This document shows, in pieces, positions 1-9,131 of a DNA stretch of 64,000 nucleotides. Position 1 is the stretch's first letter, and every line of letters begins with the position of its first letter. A model generated the notes under the pieces. That model ran no database searches, had not been told where the DNA came from, and saw nothing but the letters and a program-made list of their open reading frames with translations. The DNA lies in the NCBI GenBank assembly GCA_036268295.1, contig DATAUK010000013.1, positions 62,001 to 126,000 of the forward strand, in the 5' to 3' direction. Origin of the DNA: DATAUK01 sp036268295. Its GTDB lineage: Bacteria; Actinomycetota; Actinomycetes; JAFAQI01. Position numbers and translations under genes: made by a program.

Positions 1-579
1 GCCGCGGAACGGGTAGGAATACTCGGCCCGGTAGACCTCGGGCGCGAACGGGCCGAAGCCCTGCTTGTAGGGCATGACCTTGCCGGTCAGCGTCATTCCC
101 ATCAAGGTGCGGCCGTGGAAGCCGTGGTCGAAGGCGATGACCGCGTCGCGCCCGGTGACATGACGGGCGACCTTCACGCAGTTCTCCACCGCCTCGGCAC
201 CGGAGTTGACCAGGAACGACCGCTTGTCGTGATCGCCCGGCGTCAGCTCGTTGAGCCGCTCGCAAACTGCGACGTAGGACTCGTACGGCGTGACCTGGAA
301 ACAGGTGTGAGTGAACCGCTCGACCTGCTCGGTCACGGCTGCGACGACTCGCGGCGCTGCGCTGCCGACCGTCGTCACGGCGATGCCGGCGGCGAGGTCG
401 ATGAACCGGTTGCCGTCAACGTCCTCGACGATGCCGCCGGAGGCGCGCACCGCGAAGACCGGAAGCGTCGTGCCGACCCCACTCGGAAGCGCCGCGGCAC
501 GACGCGCCATCAACGCTTCGGACTTGGGACCCGGGACGGCGGTGACGATGGAGCGTTGCTGCGGGAGTGACTCGGTCAT
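1..579 (-). CDS. gabT: 4-aminobutyrate aminotransferase, N-terminal part
   Basis: Reading from ATG at 579 to the window edge gives 193 codons with no stop, so the gene is cut at its C-terminal side. The protein is a class III PLP-dependent aminotransferase, which moves the amino group of GABA to 2-oxoglutarate. Visible signatures are the N-terminal stretch with VDGNRFIDLAAGIAV, the PLP-phosphate region NSGAEAVENCVKVAR and the FDHGFHGRTLMGMTLTGK block. The catalytic lysine lies beyond the edge. The gene is divergent from dxr. The family call is firm. GABA specificity is by resemblance and another omega-amino acid is possible. Confidence 0.85.
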   Translation of the reverse strand, partial: MTESLPQQRSIVTAVPGPKSEALMARRAAALPSGVGTTLPVFAVRASGGIVEDVDGNRFIDLAAGIAVTTVGSAAPRVVAAVTEQVERFTHTCFQVTPYESYVAVCERLNELTPGDHDKRSFLVNSGAEAVENCVKVARHVTGRDAVIAFDHGFHGRTLMGMTLTGKVMPYKQGFGPFAPEVYRAEYSYPFRG

Positions 580-935
580 GACCGGATCGTAAGCCCGTCG
601 GCCCCGTGACGGGGTGGCGGAGTTCCTATGATCGTTCAGCACGGGTTGGTGGCCGTTGCGGTCGGGATCGGATTGACGGCGGCTGCGGAGGTCGCGACCG
701 CCGCGTCAGCGGGTCACGCCGCAAAGGCGTGCCGGCCACACCACCTCCGACGCAGCAGACTTCAGCTCTACGACGACGCCCAGCGCTCGGACCTTCGAAG
801 CCCTGCCGTCCGGTCGCGCGGGCACTGTCAACCCCGTGGCGCGAGACACGACGTCGTGATCACGGCGGTGCGGATGGCCAAGGAAGCGACCGGTCCTACC
901 GGATCGCCCAGCCACCGAAGGGCGACAATGGAGCC
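580..935. other. Intergenic region between gabT and dxr
   Basis: This is a 356-base divergent gap. It holds an open plus-strand frame from about 628 to 939 with a GGAG five bases before its ATG and a faintly signal-peptide-like start. Its codon bias is weaker than in neighbouring genes and I recognise no family, so I do not call it. Promoters for gabT and dxr should lie here, but I see no convincing -35/-10 pair. Confidence 0.4.
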
Positions 936-2135
936 ATGACGCGCGACGTAGTCCTGCTCGGATCGACCGGATCGATCGGCACCCAGGCGATCGATGTGGT
1001 CCGCGCTGCGCCGGACCGGTTCCGCGTCGTCGGGCTCGCCGCCGGTGGTGGCCGCCCCGAGCTACTCGCCGCACAGGCGCTCGAGCTCGGTGTCGCGGTG
1101 GTCGGGGTCGCGAAGCCGGCGGCGCTCGAGGACGTCCAGCTGGCGTTGTACGCCGAGGCGCAGCGCCGCGGTTACAGCCGAGGCGACTTCGCAATGCCGA
1201 GGCTGCTCGCCGGCTCGTCCGCCGCCGAAGAGGTCGCGGCGTGGCCGTGCGACGTCGTGGTCAATGGCATGACCGGGTCGCTCGGCCTGGCGCCCACCCT
1301 CGCGGCCATCGACGCCGGTCGCACCTTGGCGCTTGCCAACAAGGAGTCACTCATCGCCGGCGGGCCGCTGGTCAAAGCCCGCGCCAAGCCCGGCCAGATC
1401 ATCCCGGTCGACTCCGAGCACTCGGCGATCGCGCAGTGTCTTCGGTCCGGCACGCCCAACGAGGTACGACGGCTGGTGCTGACCGCCAGCGGCGGCCCGT
1501 TTCGCGGCACGCCACGAAGCGAGCTCGGCCACGTGACCGTGGCACAGGCGCTGGCGCACCCGACCTGGGACATGGGGCCGGTCGTCACGATCAACTGCGC
1601 GACGCTGGTCAACAAGGGCCTCGAGCTGATCGAGGCGCACTGGCTGTTCGACGTCGGCTTCGACGCCATCGACGTCGTCGTGCATCCGCAGTCGGTGATC
1701 CACTCGATGGTGGAGTTCGTCGACGGGTCGACGATCGCGCAGGCCAGCCCGCCGGACATGCACCTGCCGATCGCGCTGGCGCTGGCCTGGCCGGAGCGGG
1801 TGGACGGCGCGGCGTCGGCCTTCGACTGGACAACGCCGGCGAGCTGGACCTTCGAGCCGCTGGACAACGAGGCGTTCCCGGCGGTCGAGCTGGCCAAGGC
1901 GGCCGGCAAGTCAGGCGGCACGACGCCGGCGGTTTTCAATGCCGCTAATGAAGAGGCGGTCGAGGCGTTTGTGGCCGGCCGGCTGCCGTTCGTTGACATC
2001 GTCGACACCGTCGCAGCGGTCGTCGCGTCTCACGAAACTCTCATGAACATCACCACACTGGCCGACGTACAGGATGCGGAGGACTGGGCGCGCGGCCAAG
2101 TCCACGAGCGCATCGCGAAAGGGACCTCGGCGTGA
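936..2135 (+). CDS. dxr: 1-deoxy-D-xylulose 5-phosphate reductoisomerase
   Basis: The 399-residue protein makes 2-C-methyl-D-erythritol 4-phosphate from DXP with NADPH, the committed step of the MEP isoprenoid pathway. The NADPH-binding loop GSTGSIGTQ begins at residue 9. The metal/substrate motif PVDSEHSAI sits near residue 157 and NKGLELIEAHWLF near 228. ATG at 936 was chosen because the family starts a few residues before the GSTGSIG loop, although the frame is open far upstream. The stop overlaps the GTG of the following protease gene by four bases. Another MEP gene, ispG, lies two genes downstream. Confidence 0.95.
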   Translation: MTRDVVLLGSTGSIGTQAIDVVRAAPDRFRVVGLAAGGGRPELLAAQALELGVAVVGVAKPAALEDVQLALYAEAQRRGYSRGDFAMPRLLAGSSAAEEVAAWPCDVVVNGMTGSLGLAPTLAAIDAGRTLALANKESLIAGGPLVKARAKPGQIIPVDSEHSAIAQCLRSGTPNEVRRLVLTASGGPFRGTPRSELGHVTVAQALAHPTWDMGPVVTINCATLVNKGLELIEAHWLFDVGFDAIDVVVHPQSVIHSMVEFVDGSTIAQASPPDMHLPIALALAWPERVDGAASAFDWTTPASWTFEPLDNEAFPAVELAKAAGKSGGTTPAVFNAANEEAVEAFVAGRLPFVDIVDTVAAVVASHETLMNITTLADVQDAEDWARGQVHERIAKGTSA

Positions 2136-3316
2136 GCTATGCGATCGGCGTGATCGCCTTCTCCGTTGCGCTGATCCTGTCGGTGATGCTGCACGAGGCG
2201 GGTCACTTCGCGACCGCCAAGGCGTTCGGGATGAAGGCGTCACGGTTCTTCGTCGGCTTCGGCCCCACGCTGTGGTCGTTCCAGCGCGGCGAGACCGAGT
2301 ACGGCGTCAAGGCGATCCCGGCCGGCGGCTTTGTCAAGATCGAGGGAATGACCTCGCTGGAGGAGATGGCGCCGGGCGACGAGGACCGCGCGTTCTACAA
2401 GCAGCCGGCAGGCCAGCGCACCGTCGTCCTGTGCGCCGGGTCATTCGTCCATTTCGTGATCGCGATCTTCCTGGTCTTCGGCATCCTCGCGGCCACTGGC
2501 GAGGACCCGATCCGGACGTCGGGGATCACGGTGGCAGCTGTGACCAAATGCGTCACCGCGGCACCGAGCGGCGCCTGCAAGCCCGGTGACCCGGTCGCCC
2601 CGGCGCTGGGCAAGCTGCAGGCCGGCGATGTGTTGGTGGCGATCAACGGCACAGCGGTGAGCTCGGACGGTCAGAACTTCATCACGATCCTGCGGCGCAG
2701 CGCGGACCAACCGGCCACCATTACGGTAAGGCGCGACGGCCGGATCAAGAACGTGACGATCACGCCGGTCCCGCTCACCGTCAACCACAAGGTCCAGGGC
2801 CGCATCGGGGTTCAGGAAGAGCTGAACGCGGCGCACGTCAGCGTGCTCGGCGCGGTGCCGCGGACGTTTACCCTGCTCGGTTCGTTCGTGAAGTCCACCG
2901 GTACGGCGATCGGGGGCCTGCCGCATGAGGTTGCCGGCATCGTCGAGAGCAAGCCCCGCAACCCGAACGGGGCGGCGAGTGTCGTCGACGTCGCGCGGGT
3001 GAGCGGGCAGATCACCTCCTCGGGTGCGACGACCGGCGAGATCGTCGCGTCGCTGTTGCTGTTGATCGCCGAGATCAACCTGTTCGTCGGGCTGTTCAAC
3101 CTGCTGCCACTGCTGCCACTCGACGGCGGGCACGTTGCCATCCTGGCCTTCGAGCAGGCGCGTTCGAAGCTCTATCAGGTGGTGGGCCGCCGGGATCCTG
3201 GCCGAGTGGACATCATGAAGGTGCTGCCGCTGACCTACGCTGTAGTTGCGGCCTTTGTCGGGCTGTCGCTGATCCTGCTCTACGCCGGGATCGCGAATCC
3301 GATCCGCTTGCAATAG
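2132..3316 (+). CDS. rip1: Rip1/RseP-type site-2 intramembrane metalloprotease
   Basis: The 394-residue membrane protein belongs to family M50, which cuts transmembrane anti-sigma factors and other membrane substrates inside the bilayer. The zinc motif HEAGH is at residues 21-25 in the first membrane helix. A PDZ region spans roughly residues 130-220, and the second metal motif LDGGH is near residue 330 in a C-terminal helix. The order dxr-rip1-ispG is the actinobacterial norm. GTG at 2132 overlaps the dxr stop, suggesting translational coupling. The substrates cannot be told from sequence. Confidence 0.93.
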   Translation: MSYAIGVIAFSVALILSVMLHEAGHFATAKAFGMKASRFFVGFGPTLWSFQRGETEYGVKAIPAGGFVKIEGMTSLEEMAPGDEDRAFYKQPAGQRTVVLCAGSFVHFVIAIFLVFGILAATGEDPIRTSGITVAAVTKCVTAAPSGACKPGDPVAPALGKLQAGDVLVAINGTAVSSDGQNFITILRRSADQPATITVRRDGRIKNVTITPVPLTVNHKVQGRIGVQEELNAAHVSVLGAVPRTFTLLGSFVKSTGTAIGGLPHEVAGIVESKPRNPNGAASVVDVARVSGQITSSGATTGEIVASLLLLIAEINLFVGLFNLLPLLPLDGGHVAILAFEQARSKLYQVVGRRDPGRVDIMKVLPLTYAVVAAFVGLSLILLYAGIANPIRLQ

Positions 3317-3329
3317 GGGCGTGGGTGCT

Positions 3330-4487
3330 ATGACGACGGTGTCGCTCGGGATGCCGGACCTGCCGCCGCCGTCGCTGGCGCCGCGCCGGTCCTCTCGCGA
3401 GATCAAGGTCGGACCGGTCCTGGTTGGCGGCGGCGCGCCGGTGAGCGTTCAGTCGATGTGCACGACGAAGACGACGGACGTGGATGCGACGCTGCAGCAG
3501 ATCGCGGAACTCACTGCGTCCGGCTGCCAGATCGTGCGGGTCGCGGTGCCGAGCCAGGATGACGCCGACGCGCTGCCGGAGATCGCAAAGCACTCGCAGA
3601 TCCCGGTGATCGCCGACATCCATTTTCAGCCTCGCTACATCTTCGCCGCGATCGACGCCGGCTGCGCCGCGGTGCGGGTCAACCCGGGCAACATCAAGGA
3701 GTTCGACGGCCGGGTGCGCGACGTCGCACTCGCCGCGAAGTCGGCCGGTGTGCCGATCCGGATCGGTGTCAACGCCGGCTCCCTCGACAAACGGTTCCTG
3801 GAAAAGTACGGCGGCCCGCGACCCGAAGCGCTCGTCGAAAGTGCGCTGTGGGAGTGCTCGCTGTTCGAGCAGCACGACTTCACCGACATCAAGATCTCGG
3901 TGAAGCATCACGACCCGGTCGTGATGGTGACGGCGTACCGCATGCTCGCCGAGCAGTGCGACTATCCGCTGCATCTCGGGGTGACCGAGGCCGGCCCGCT
4001 GTTCCAAGGAACCATCAAGTCCGCGGTCGCTTTCGGCGCGCTGCTCGCCGAGGGCATCGGTGACACCATCCGGGTCTCGCTGTCGGCGCCGCCGGTCGAA
4101 GAGGTCAAGGTCGGCATCGCGATCCTCGAGTCGCTCGGGATGCGCGAGCGCCGGTTGGAGATCGTCTCATGCCCGTCATGTGGGCGCGCCCAAGTCGACG
4201 TCTACACCCTCGCCGAGCAGGTGCAGGCCGGCCTCGAGGGCATGACGGTGCCGCTTCGGGTCGCGGTGATGGGCTGTGTCGTCAACGGTCCCGGCGAAGC
4301 GCGTGAGGCAGACCTCGGCGTCGCGTCGGGCAACGGCAAGGGCCAGATCTTCGTCAAGGGTGAGGTCATCAAGACCGTCCCCGAGTCGCAGATCGTCGAG
4401 ACGCTGATCGAAGAGGCGCTGCGGATCGCTGAGGATATGGAAGCCGCGGGGGAGCTCTCCGGCGAGCCGAGCGTGTCGGTCAGCTGA
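3330..4487 (+). CDS. ispG: 4-hydroxy-3-methylbut-2-enyl diphosphate synthase
   Basis: IspG (GcpE) converts methylerythritol cyclodiphosphate to HMBPP using a [4Fe-4S] cluster, late in the MEP pathway. The 385-residue protein carries the cluster ligands C281, C284 and C316 plus E323. Their spacing of 3, 32 and 7 residues matches the E. coli enzyme as I remember it. The VQSMCTTKT start region and the HFQPRYIFAAIDAG block are highly conserved. ATG at 3330 fits the actinobacterial N-terminus MTTVSLGMP. A GTG at 3321 in the same frame would add three residues. Confidence 0.96.
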   Translation: MTTVSLGMPDLPPPSLAPRRSSREIKVGPVLVGGGAPVSVQSMCTTKTTDVDATLQQIAELTASGCQIVRVAVPSQDDADALPEIAKHSQIPVIADIHFQPRYIFAAIDAGCAAVRVNPGNIKEFDGRVRDVALAAKSAGVPIRIGVNAGSLDKRFLEKYGGPRPEALVESALWECSLFEQHDFTDIKISVKHHDPVVMVTAYRMLAEQCDYPLHLGVTEAGPLFQGTIKSAVAFGALLAEGIGDTIRVSLSAPPVEEVKVGIAILESLGMRERRLEIVSCPSCGRAQVDVYTLAEQVQAGLEGMTVPLRVAVMGCVVNGPGEAREADLGVASGNGKGQIFVKGEVIKTVPESQIVETLIEEALRIAEDMEAAGELSGEPSVSVS

Positions 4488-4493
4488 GCCGGG

Positions 4494-5321
4494 ATGCTGC
4501 GCGTTCTGGATGATCGCGATACGCCAGCCGCGCTGGCGATGCTCAACCAGGACCCGATCGGTAACGTCTTCGTAATCTCGCGGGTCGAGGCGGCCGGTCT
4601 CGACCCGGGTCGGCTCGGCGCGCAGATGTGGGGGTTCTGCCGCGACGGCGAGCTGGTCGCGCTCTGTTACGCCGGCGCCAACCTGGTGCCGGTAGGCAAC
4701 GATCCCGAGGCGCTGCGGGCGTTCGCGAGCCATGCATTGCAGCACGGTCGCCGCTGTTCCTCGATCGTCGGTCCTGCCGGCGCGGTCGAGACGATGTGGG
4801 CGATCCTCAGCGCCTCGTGGGGTCCGGCCCGCGATGCCCGGTTGCGCCAACCGCTGATGGTGACGACCACGCCGCCGCTCGCCGATCCGGACGGTGCCGT
4901 GCGCCGGGTCCGACTCGACGAGCTCGAGGTGCTGCTGCCGGCGAGCATCGCGATGTTCACCGAGGAGGTCGGCGTCTCGCCGGTCGCCGGCGACGGTGGC
5001 GCGCTATATCGCACCCGGGTGCGCGAGCTGGTGGCGACCGGGCGGTCGTTCGCCCGGATCGAGAACGGCCGGATCGTGTTCAAGGCGGAGGTCGGCGCGG
5101 TCACCAGCTCGGCCTGCCAGGTGCAAGGCGTCTGGGTCGATCCGGCGGTGCGGGGCCAGGGGCTCTCGGTGGCCGGAATGGCCGCGGTCGTCGCGTCCTG
5201 CCTGCGCGACGTCGCGCCGGCGGTGTCGTTGTATGTCAACGATTTCAACGCGCCGGCCCGCCGCTCCTATGAACGGGTCGGATTCAAAGAAGTCGGCACC
5301 TTCGCGTCCGTCTTGTTTTAA
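4494..5321 (+). CDS. GNAT acetyltransferase with DUF4081 domain
   Basis: The 275-residue protein has an N-terminal DUF4081-like half (DPIGNVFVISRVEAAG near residue 20) and a C-terminal GNAT fold. The acetyl-CoA loop appears in VWVDPAVRGQGLSVAGMAAV near residue 220. An equivalent gene follows gcpE in mycobacteria, which supports vertical inheritance. The substrate is unknown. Its TAA stop overlaps the ATG of proS (TAATG), so the two may be translated together. Confidence 0.85.
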   Translation: MLRVLDDRDTPAALAMLNQDPIGNVFVISRVEAAGLDPGRLGAQMWGFCRDGELVALCYAGANLVPVGNDPEALRAFASHALQHGRRCSSIVGPAGAVETMWAILSASWGPARDARLRQPLMVTTTPPLADPDGAVRRVRLDELEVLLPASIAMFTEEVGVSPVAGDGGALYRTRVRELVATGRSFARIENGRIVFKAEVGAVTSSACQVQGVWVDPAVRGQGLSVAGMAAVVASCLRDVAPAVSLYVNDFNAPARRSYERVGFKEVGTFASVLF

Positions 5322-7069
5322 TGGCTCGTATGGCCATCGCCCGCATGTCGTCGTTGTTTCTCCGTACCCTTCGTGACGACCCCGCGGACGCTGAGCTGCC
5401 GAGCCACCGGCTGATGGTCCGGGCCGGCTACATCCGCCGGGTTTCCCTCGGTGTCTACTCCTGGATGCCGCTCGGCAAGAAGATGCTCGACAACGTCGCC
5501 GCGATCGTTCGCGAGGAGATGGAGCGGATCGGCGGCCAGGAGGTGTTGTTCCCGGCAATCATTCCGCGCGAGATCTTCGAGGCCAGCGGCCGCTACGACG
5601 ACTACGGCGACGCGATCTTCCGGATGAGCGACCGCAAGGGGGTCGACTACCTGCTCGCACCGACCCACGAAGAGCTGTTCACGCTGATGGTGAAGGGCGA
5701 GCTGTCGTCCTACCGGGACTACCCGGTGACGCTGTTCCAGATCCAGACCAAGTATCGCGACGAGGCGCGGCCGCGGGCCGGGCTGCTGCGCGGCCGGGAG
5801 TTCGTGATGAAGGACTCCTACTCCTTCGACCTCGACGACGACGGCTTCCGGGCCTCCTACGAGGCACATCGAGGTGCCTACCGACGGATCTTCGACCGGC
5901 TCGGTCTTGACTACCGGATCGCGTTTGCGACCTCCGGCGCGATGGGCGGTTCGGCGAGCGAGGAGTTCCTGGCGCCGGCAGACAACGGTGAGGACACCTT
6001 CGTGCAGTGCGCCAACTGCGACTACACCGCCAACACCGAGGCGGTCGAGATCGCGGTCCCGGATAAACAGGATCCGTCCGGGCATCCGGAGATGCGGGTG
6101 CTCGACACGCCTGGCACACCCACGATCGAAACCCTCGTCCAGGTCCTCAACGACCAGGATCTCGGCCGGACGATGACGGCTGCGGACACCCTGAAGAACG
6201 TCGTGCTCAAGACCCGAGCTCCCGGCCAGGACTGGGAGCTGCTGATCGTCGGAGTCCCTGGTGATCGCGATGTCGACCTCAAGCGGATCGCCGGTCAGTT
6301 CGAGCCGGTCCTGGTCGAGGTCGCGGACAAGGCCGCCCTCGACGCGCATCCGGAGCTGACCGTCGGCTACATCGGTCCGCAGCGGCTCGCCGAGTGGGGG
6401 ATCCGCTATGTCGTCGACCCGACCGTCGTCCCCGGCAGTGCCTGGGTCACCGGCGCGAACGAGCCGGACCGGCATGCGGCGTTCGTGGTGCGGGGTCGTG
6501 ACTTCGAGCCGGCCGGTGAGCTTGGTGCGGTGGAGATCCGCGATGGTGACCACTGCTCCCGCTGTGGCGGCGAGCTCAGCATCGCGCGCGGAATCGAGAT
6601 CGGCCACATCTTCCAGCTCGGCCGCAAGTTCACGAATGCCTTCGAGCTTGACGCGACCGGTGCCGACGGTGAGCCGATCCGCATCACGATGGGCTCCTAC
6701 GGCGTCGGCGTATCCCGCGCCGTTGCGGCAGTCGCGGAGCAGACCCTCGACAGCGCCGGGCTGTGCTGGCCGGCATCGATCACGCCGTACGACGTCCACA
6801 TCGTGCCGGTCGGTCGCGGCGACGAGCAGCTGACGGCAGCGACCGCGCTGGCCGAGCAGTTCGAGGCGGCCGGCGCCCGGGTGCTGCTCGACGACCGCGA
6901 CGCCTCGGCGGGGGAGAAGTTCGCCGATGCCGATCTGATCGGCGTGCCGACGATCGTGGTGGTCGGCAAGGGCCTGGTTGAGGGCAACGTCGAGGTCAAG
7001 GACCGCCGTAGCGGCGAGCGCCGCGTGGTCGCGCTCGACGCGGTCGTCGGCGAGCTGTCGGCCGCCTAG
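5321..7069 (+). CDS. proS: Prolyl-tRNA synthetase, bacterial type
   Basis: This class II aminoacyl-tRNA synthetase charges tRNA-Pro. Its 582 residues fit the bacterial form with an editing (INS) insertion between motifs 2 and 3. Visible parts are motif 1 around GVYSWMPLGKKML, motif 2 around YRDEARPRAGLLRGREF, the insertion near residues 225-400, motif 3 TMGSYGVGVSRAVAAVAE and an anticodon-binding domain ending in the C-terminal hundred residues. ATG at 5321 overlaps the previous stop. A second in-frame ATG at 5333 would also fit. Confidence 0.96.
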   Translation: MARMAIARMSSLFLRTLRDDPADAELPSHRLMVRAGYIRRVSLGVYSWMPLGKKMLDNVAAIVREEMERIGGQEVLFPAIIPREIFEASGRYDDYGDAIFRMSDRKGVDYLLAPTHEELFTLMVKGELSSYRDYPVTLFQIQTKYRDEARPRAGLLRGREFVMKDSYSFDLDDDGFRASYEAHRGAYRRIFDRLGLDYRIAFATSGAMGGSASEEFLAPADNGEDTFVQCANCDYTANTEAVEIAVPDKQDPSGHPEMRVLDTPGTPTIETLVQVLNDQDLGRTMTAADTLKNVVLKTRAPGQDWELLIVGVPGDRDVDLKRIAGQFEPVLVEVADKAALDAHPELTVGYIGPQRLAEWGIRYVVDPTVVPGSAWVTGANEPDRHAAFVVRGRDFEPAGELGAVEIRDGDHCSRCGGELSIARGIEIGHIFQLGRKFTNAFELDATGADGEPIRITMGSYGVGVSRAVAAVAEQTLDSAGLCWPASITPYDVHIVPVGRGDEQLTAATALAEQFEAAGARVLLDDRDASAGEKFADADLIGVPTIVVVGKGLVEGNVEVKDRRSGERRVVALDAVVGELSAA

Positions 7070-7072
7070 CCG

Positions 7073-7786
7073 ATGGCGACGATCAACGCGGTGCTGTTCG
7101 ACTGGGGCGGGACCATCACGCCCTGGCACGTCGTCGACCTGCTCGAGATCTGGAGCGCGGCTGCGTCGATTCTGGCGCCCGAGCAGGCTGACGAGCTCGC
7201 CGCCGCGCTGGTGGCGGCGGAGAGCGAGCTGTGGTTGCAGACCAGCAGCTCGATGGCGAGCTTCACGACCGACCAGCTGATGCGCCACGCGGTCGCCGCG
7301 GTCGGGCTGGAGGTCGACGAAGCGACGTACGCCGCCGCGACCGAGGTATACCGGCTCGGCTGGCTGCCTCACACCGCCGCCGGGCCCGGGGCGCTCGAGA
7401 TGATGCGTGCGCTTCGTGAGCGAGGGCTGCGCACCGGCCTGCTGTCCAACACCAACTGGCCCCGAGCGTGGCACGACGACTTCCTGGCCGACGACGGGTT
7501 GCTCGAGCTCTTGGATGCCACGGTCTACACCAGCGAGCTCAGCCACATGAAGCCGCACCCGAGCGCGTTCCAGACCCTGCTCGACGCGGTCGGCACCACC
7601 GGCGAGCAAGCTGTCTTTGTCGGCGACCGGCTCCACGACGACGTCAGCGGGGCGAAAGCCCTCGGCATGCGGACAGTGTGGATCCGCAACGAGTTCGTCC
7701 CCGCGTACGACGTCCAATCCGACGCCGTGATCGACGACTTGAGCGAGCTTGTCGACGTCGTCGACGGCTTCCTGCGGCAGAACTAG
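7073..7786 (+). CDS. HAD-superfamily hydrolase
   Basis: The 237-residue protein has HAD motif I FDWGGTIT at residues 9-16, where the first Asp is the expected nucleophile. Motif II is LLSNTNW, a Lys region is HMKPHPSAF, and motif IV is VFVGDRLHDDVSGA. The family contains phosphatases and dehalogenases and the substrate is not evident. The gene lies three bases after proS in the same direction. Its stop shares the palindrome CTAG (7783-7786) with the stop of the convergent DUF4439 gene. Confidence 0.85.
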   Translation: MATINAVLFDWGGTITPWHVVDLLEIWSAAASILAPEQADELAAALVAAESELWLQTSSSMASFTTDQLMRHAVAAVGLEVDEATYAAATEVYRLGWLPHTAAGPGALEMMRALRERGLRTGLLSNTNWPRAWHDDFLADDGLLELLDATVYTSELSHMKPHPSAFQTLLDAVGTTGEQAVFVGDRLHDDVSGAKALGMRTVWIRNEFVPAYDVQSDAVIDDLSELVDVVDGFLRQN

Positions 7787-8196
7787 GCGGGCTGGCCTGG
7801 CAGGGCGGGTTCGGCGCCCCAGTGGGCGGCTCGGACCGCGGCGTCGCTGAGCCAGCTGATCGCCAACGCCCGCGCGTGGCCGGCCGGTCTCGTGGCGGCG
7901 ACGAGGTCCCACAGCTCGCCGGCCCCGCTCTGCTCGAGCTGCGCCGCCAGTGCGCGCGCCTCGTCGGTGTCGTTGAGCGGTGTCGGCAACCGGTAAGCCG
8001 GTTGTGCCGCGACCGGCGTCGCGCCGAGTGCGGAGATCAACGCCGTCAGCTGGTCACGGATCACGGTGTGGGCGGCCAATGCGGTGGTCGCGTAGGTCCG
8101 GTCAGCGCCGGTGAGCACCGCGCCGGCGACGCCGTACCCGTAGATCGTGGCCTGCTCGGCGGCGAGCGCTGCTTGCAGCGCGGTCAGCTCGGTCAT
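7783..8196 (-). CDS. DUF4439 ferritin-like protein
   Basis: The 137-residue protein has the four-helix DUF4439 (ferritin-like) pattern: an N-terminal AALAAEQATIYGYGVAGA helix with a conserved Glu, then HTVIRDQLTALI, and a C-terminal SWLSDAAVRAAHWG helix. It has no signal peptide. It overlaps its upstream partner by four bases (ATGA), so the two are probably co-translated. A DUF4439 gene between proS and rimP is also seen in mycobacteria. Its function is unknown, and metal binding is inferred only from the fold. Confidence 0.78.
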   Translation of the reverse strand: MTELTALQAALAAEQATIYGYGVAGAVLTGADRTYATTALAAHTVIRDQLTALISALGATPVAAQPAYRLPTPLNDTDEARALAAQLEQSGAGELWDLVAATRPAGHARALAISWLSDAAVRAAHWGAEPALPGQPA

Positions 8197-8624
8197 CCGG
8201 CGCTCGCCTCGTGCGCCGCCGCGATGCTGGCGAGCAGCGCCGCGTTCTCGCCGACGACGGCCGCGAGCGCCAGGCCACGCAGATGATGGGCGCTCGAGCG
8301 CAGCGCCGCCGGCAGGTGACGGATCCGTTGCTCGGAGGGCAACGGGGCGCCGTGCAACGCGCTGAGGTGGGCCGCGTGGATCGCCCGCGCCACCTCTAGC
8401 CGGGCTCGTTCCTTCGCCGCGGCATGGGCGATCTTTGCGTCGTACGCGGCAAGCAGCCGCTGCTCGCCGGTTCGCGCGCTCAGCAGGGCGGCCGCGTCAG
8501 GCACCACCGGCGAGGTCGACTTCGGCGTAGTCGCCGGATGCTTGCTGTGCTTGGTGCAACCGGCGACCGATAGTGCGGCAAGCCCGAGCAGCGCCCGTCG
8601 GGAAACAGCGGCGCGAGGTTGCAC
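8193..8624 (-). CDS. Tat-type lipoprotein, partner of DUF4439 protein
   Basis: The 143-residue protein starts with a twin-arginine-like SRRALLG at residues 8-14, followed by a hydrophobic segment and a lipobox VAGC with Cys23. It is therefore probably exported and lipid-anchored on the outer face of the membrane. The remainder is helical and alanine-rich, with several His and Glu residues, and resembles a second ferritin-like domain, though weakly. GTG at 8624 is the only start giving a full signal sequence. Its divergent neighbour is rimP. Confidence 0.72.
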   Translation of the reverse strand: MQPRAAVSRRALLGLAALSVAGCTKHSKHPATTPKSTSPVVPDAAALLSARTGEQRLLAAYDAKIAHAAAKERARLEVARAIHAAHLSALHGAPLPSEQRIRHLPAALRSSAHHLRGLALAAVVGENAALLASIAAAHEASAG

Positions 8625-8672
8625 TGTCCCGAGTCTGCCATCCCGTGAGCAACGCTCGACTACGGTGACCGC

Positions 8673-9131
8673 ATGACCGCGCTCTCACAGACCCAGTTGC
8701 GCGCGGTCGTCGAGCCGGTCGTGGTCGCCGCGGGATACGACCTCGAGGAGCTGACGGTGACCCAGGCCGGGCGCCGAAGCGTGGTCCGGCTGGTCGTTGA
8801 TCGCGATGGCGGCGTTGATCTCGACGCGGTTGCCGAGGTCTCCCGCGCCGTCTCGGCCGCGCTCGACGAGGCGGAGAGCATCGGCAGTTCCCCCTACGTT
8901 CTCGAGGTCACCTCGCCCGGTGTCGACCGGCCGCTCACCGAGCCGCGGCATTGGCATCGCAACGTCGGTCGGATGGTTAACGCCGGGCACGTGAAGGGAC
9001 GGATCCGGGAGGTCACCGACGACGGCGTCGTGATCGACGACAACGGCGACGTCGAAACCGTCTCGTTCACCGATCTGCCGGAGGGTCGGGTCGTCGTGGA
9101 GTTCAAACGGCCTGAGGACCAGGCGCCGTGA
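8673..9131 (+). CDS. rimP: Ribosome maturation factor RimP
   Basis: RimP helps assemble the 30S subunit. The 152-residue protein shows the N-terminal domain (VAAGYDLEELTV, VVRLVVDRDGGVDLDAVAEVSRA) and the conserved YVLEVTSPGVDRPLTEPRHW segment near residue 72, then an Sm-like C-terminal domain. Its stop overlaps the GTG of nusA by four bases. rimP-nusA-ylxR-infB is the classical bacterial order. Confidence 0.95.
   Translation: MTALSQTQLRAVVEPVVVAAGYDLEELTVTQAGRRSVVRLVVDRDGGVDLDAVAEVSRAVSAALDEAESIGSSPYVLEVTSPGVDRPLTEPRHWHRNVGRMVNAGHVKGRIREVTDDGVVIDDNGDVETVSFTDLPEGRVVVEFKRPEDQAP

Noticed and set aside
628..939. Plus-strand frame upstream of dxr with signal-like start
   Set aside because: Weak codon bias, no family, and the second half is very Arg-rich. 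Not enough to call a gene.
5318..7912. Minus-strand open frame of about 860 codons opposite proS and the HAD gene
   Set aside because: Antisense to clear genes, with biased His/Arg/Gly composition and no recognisable domain.
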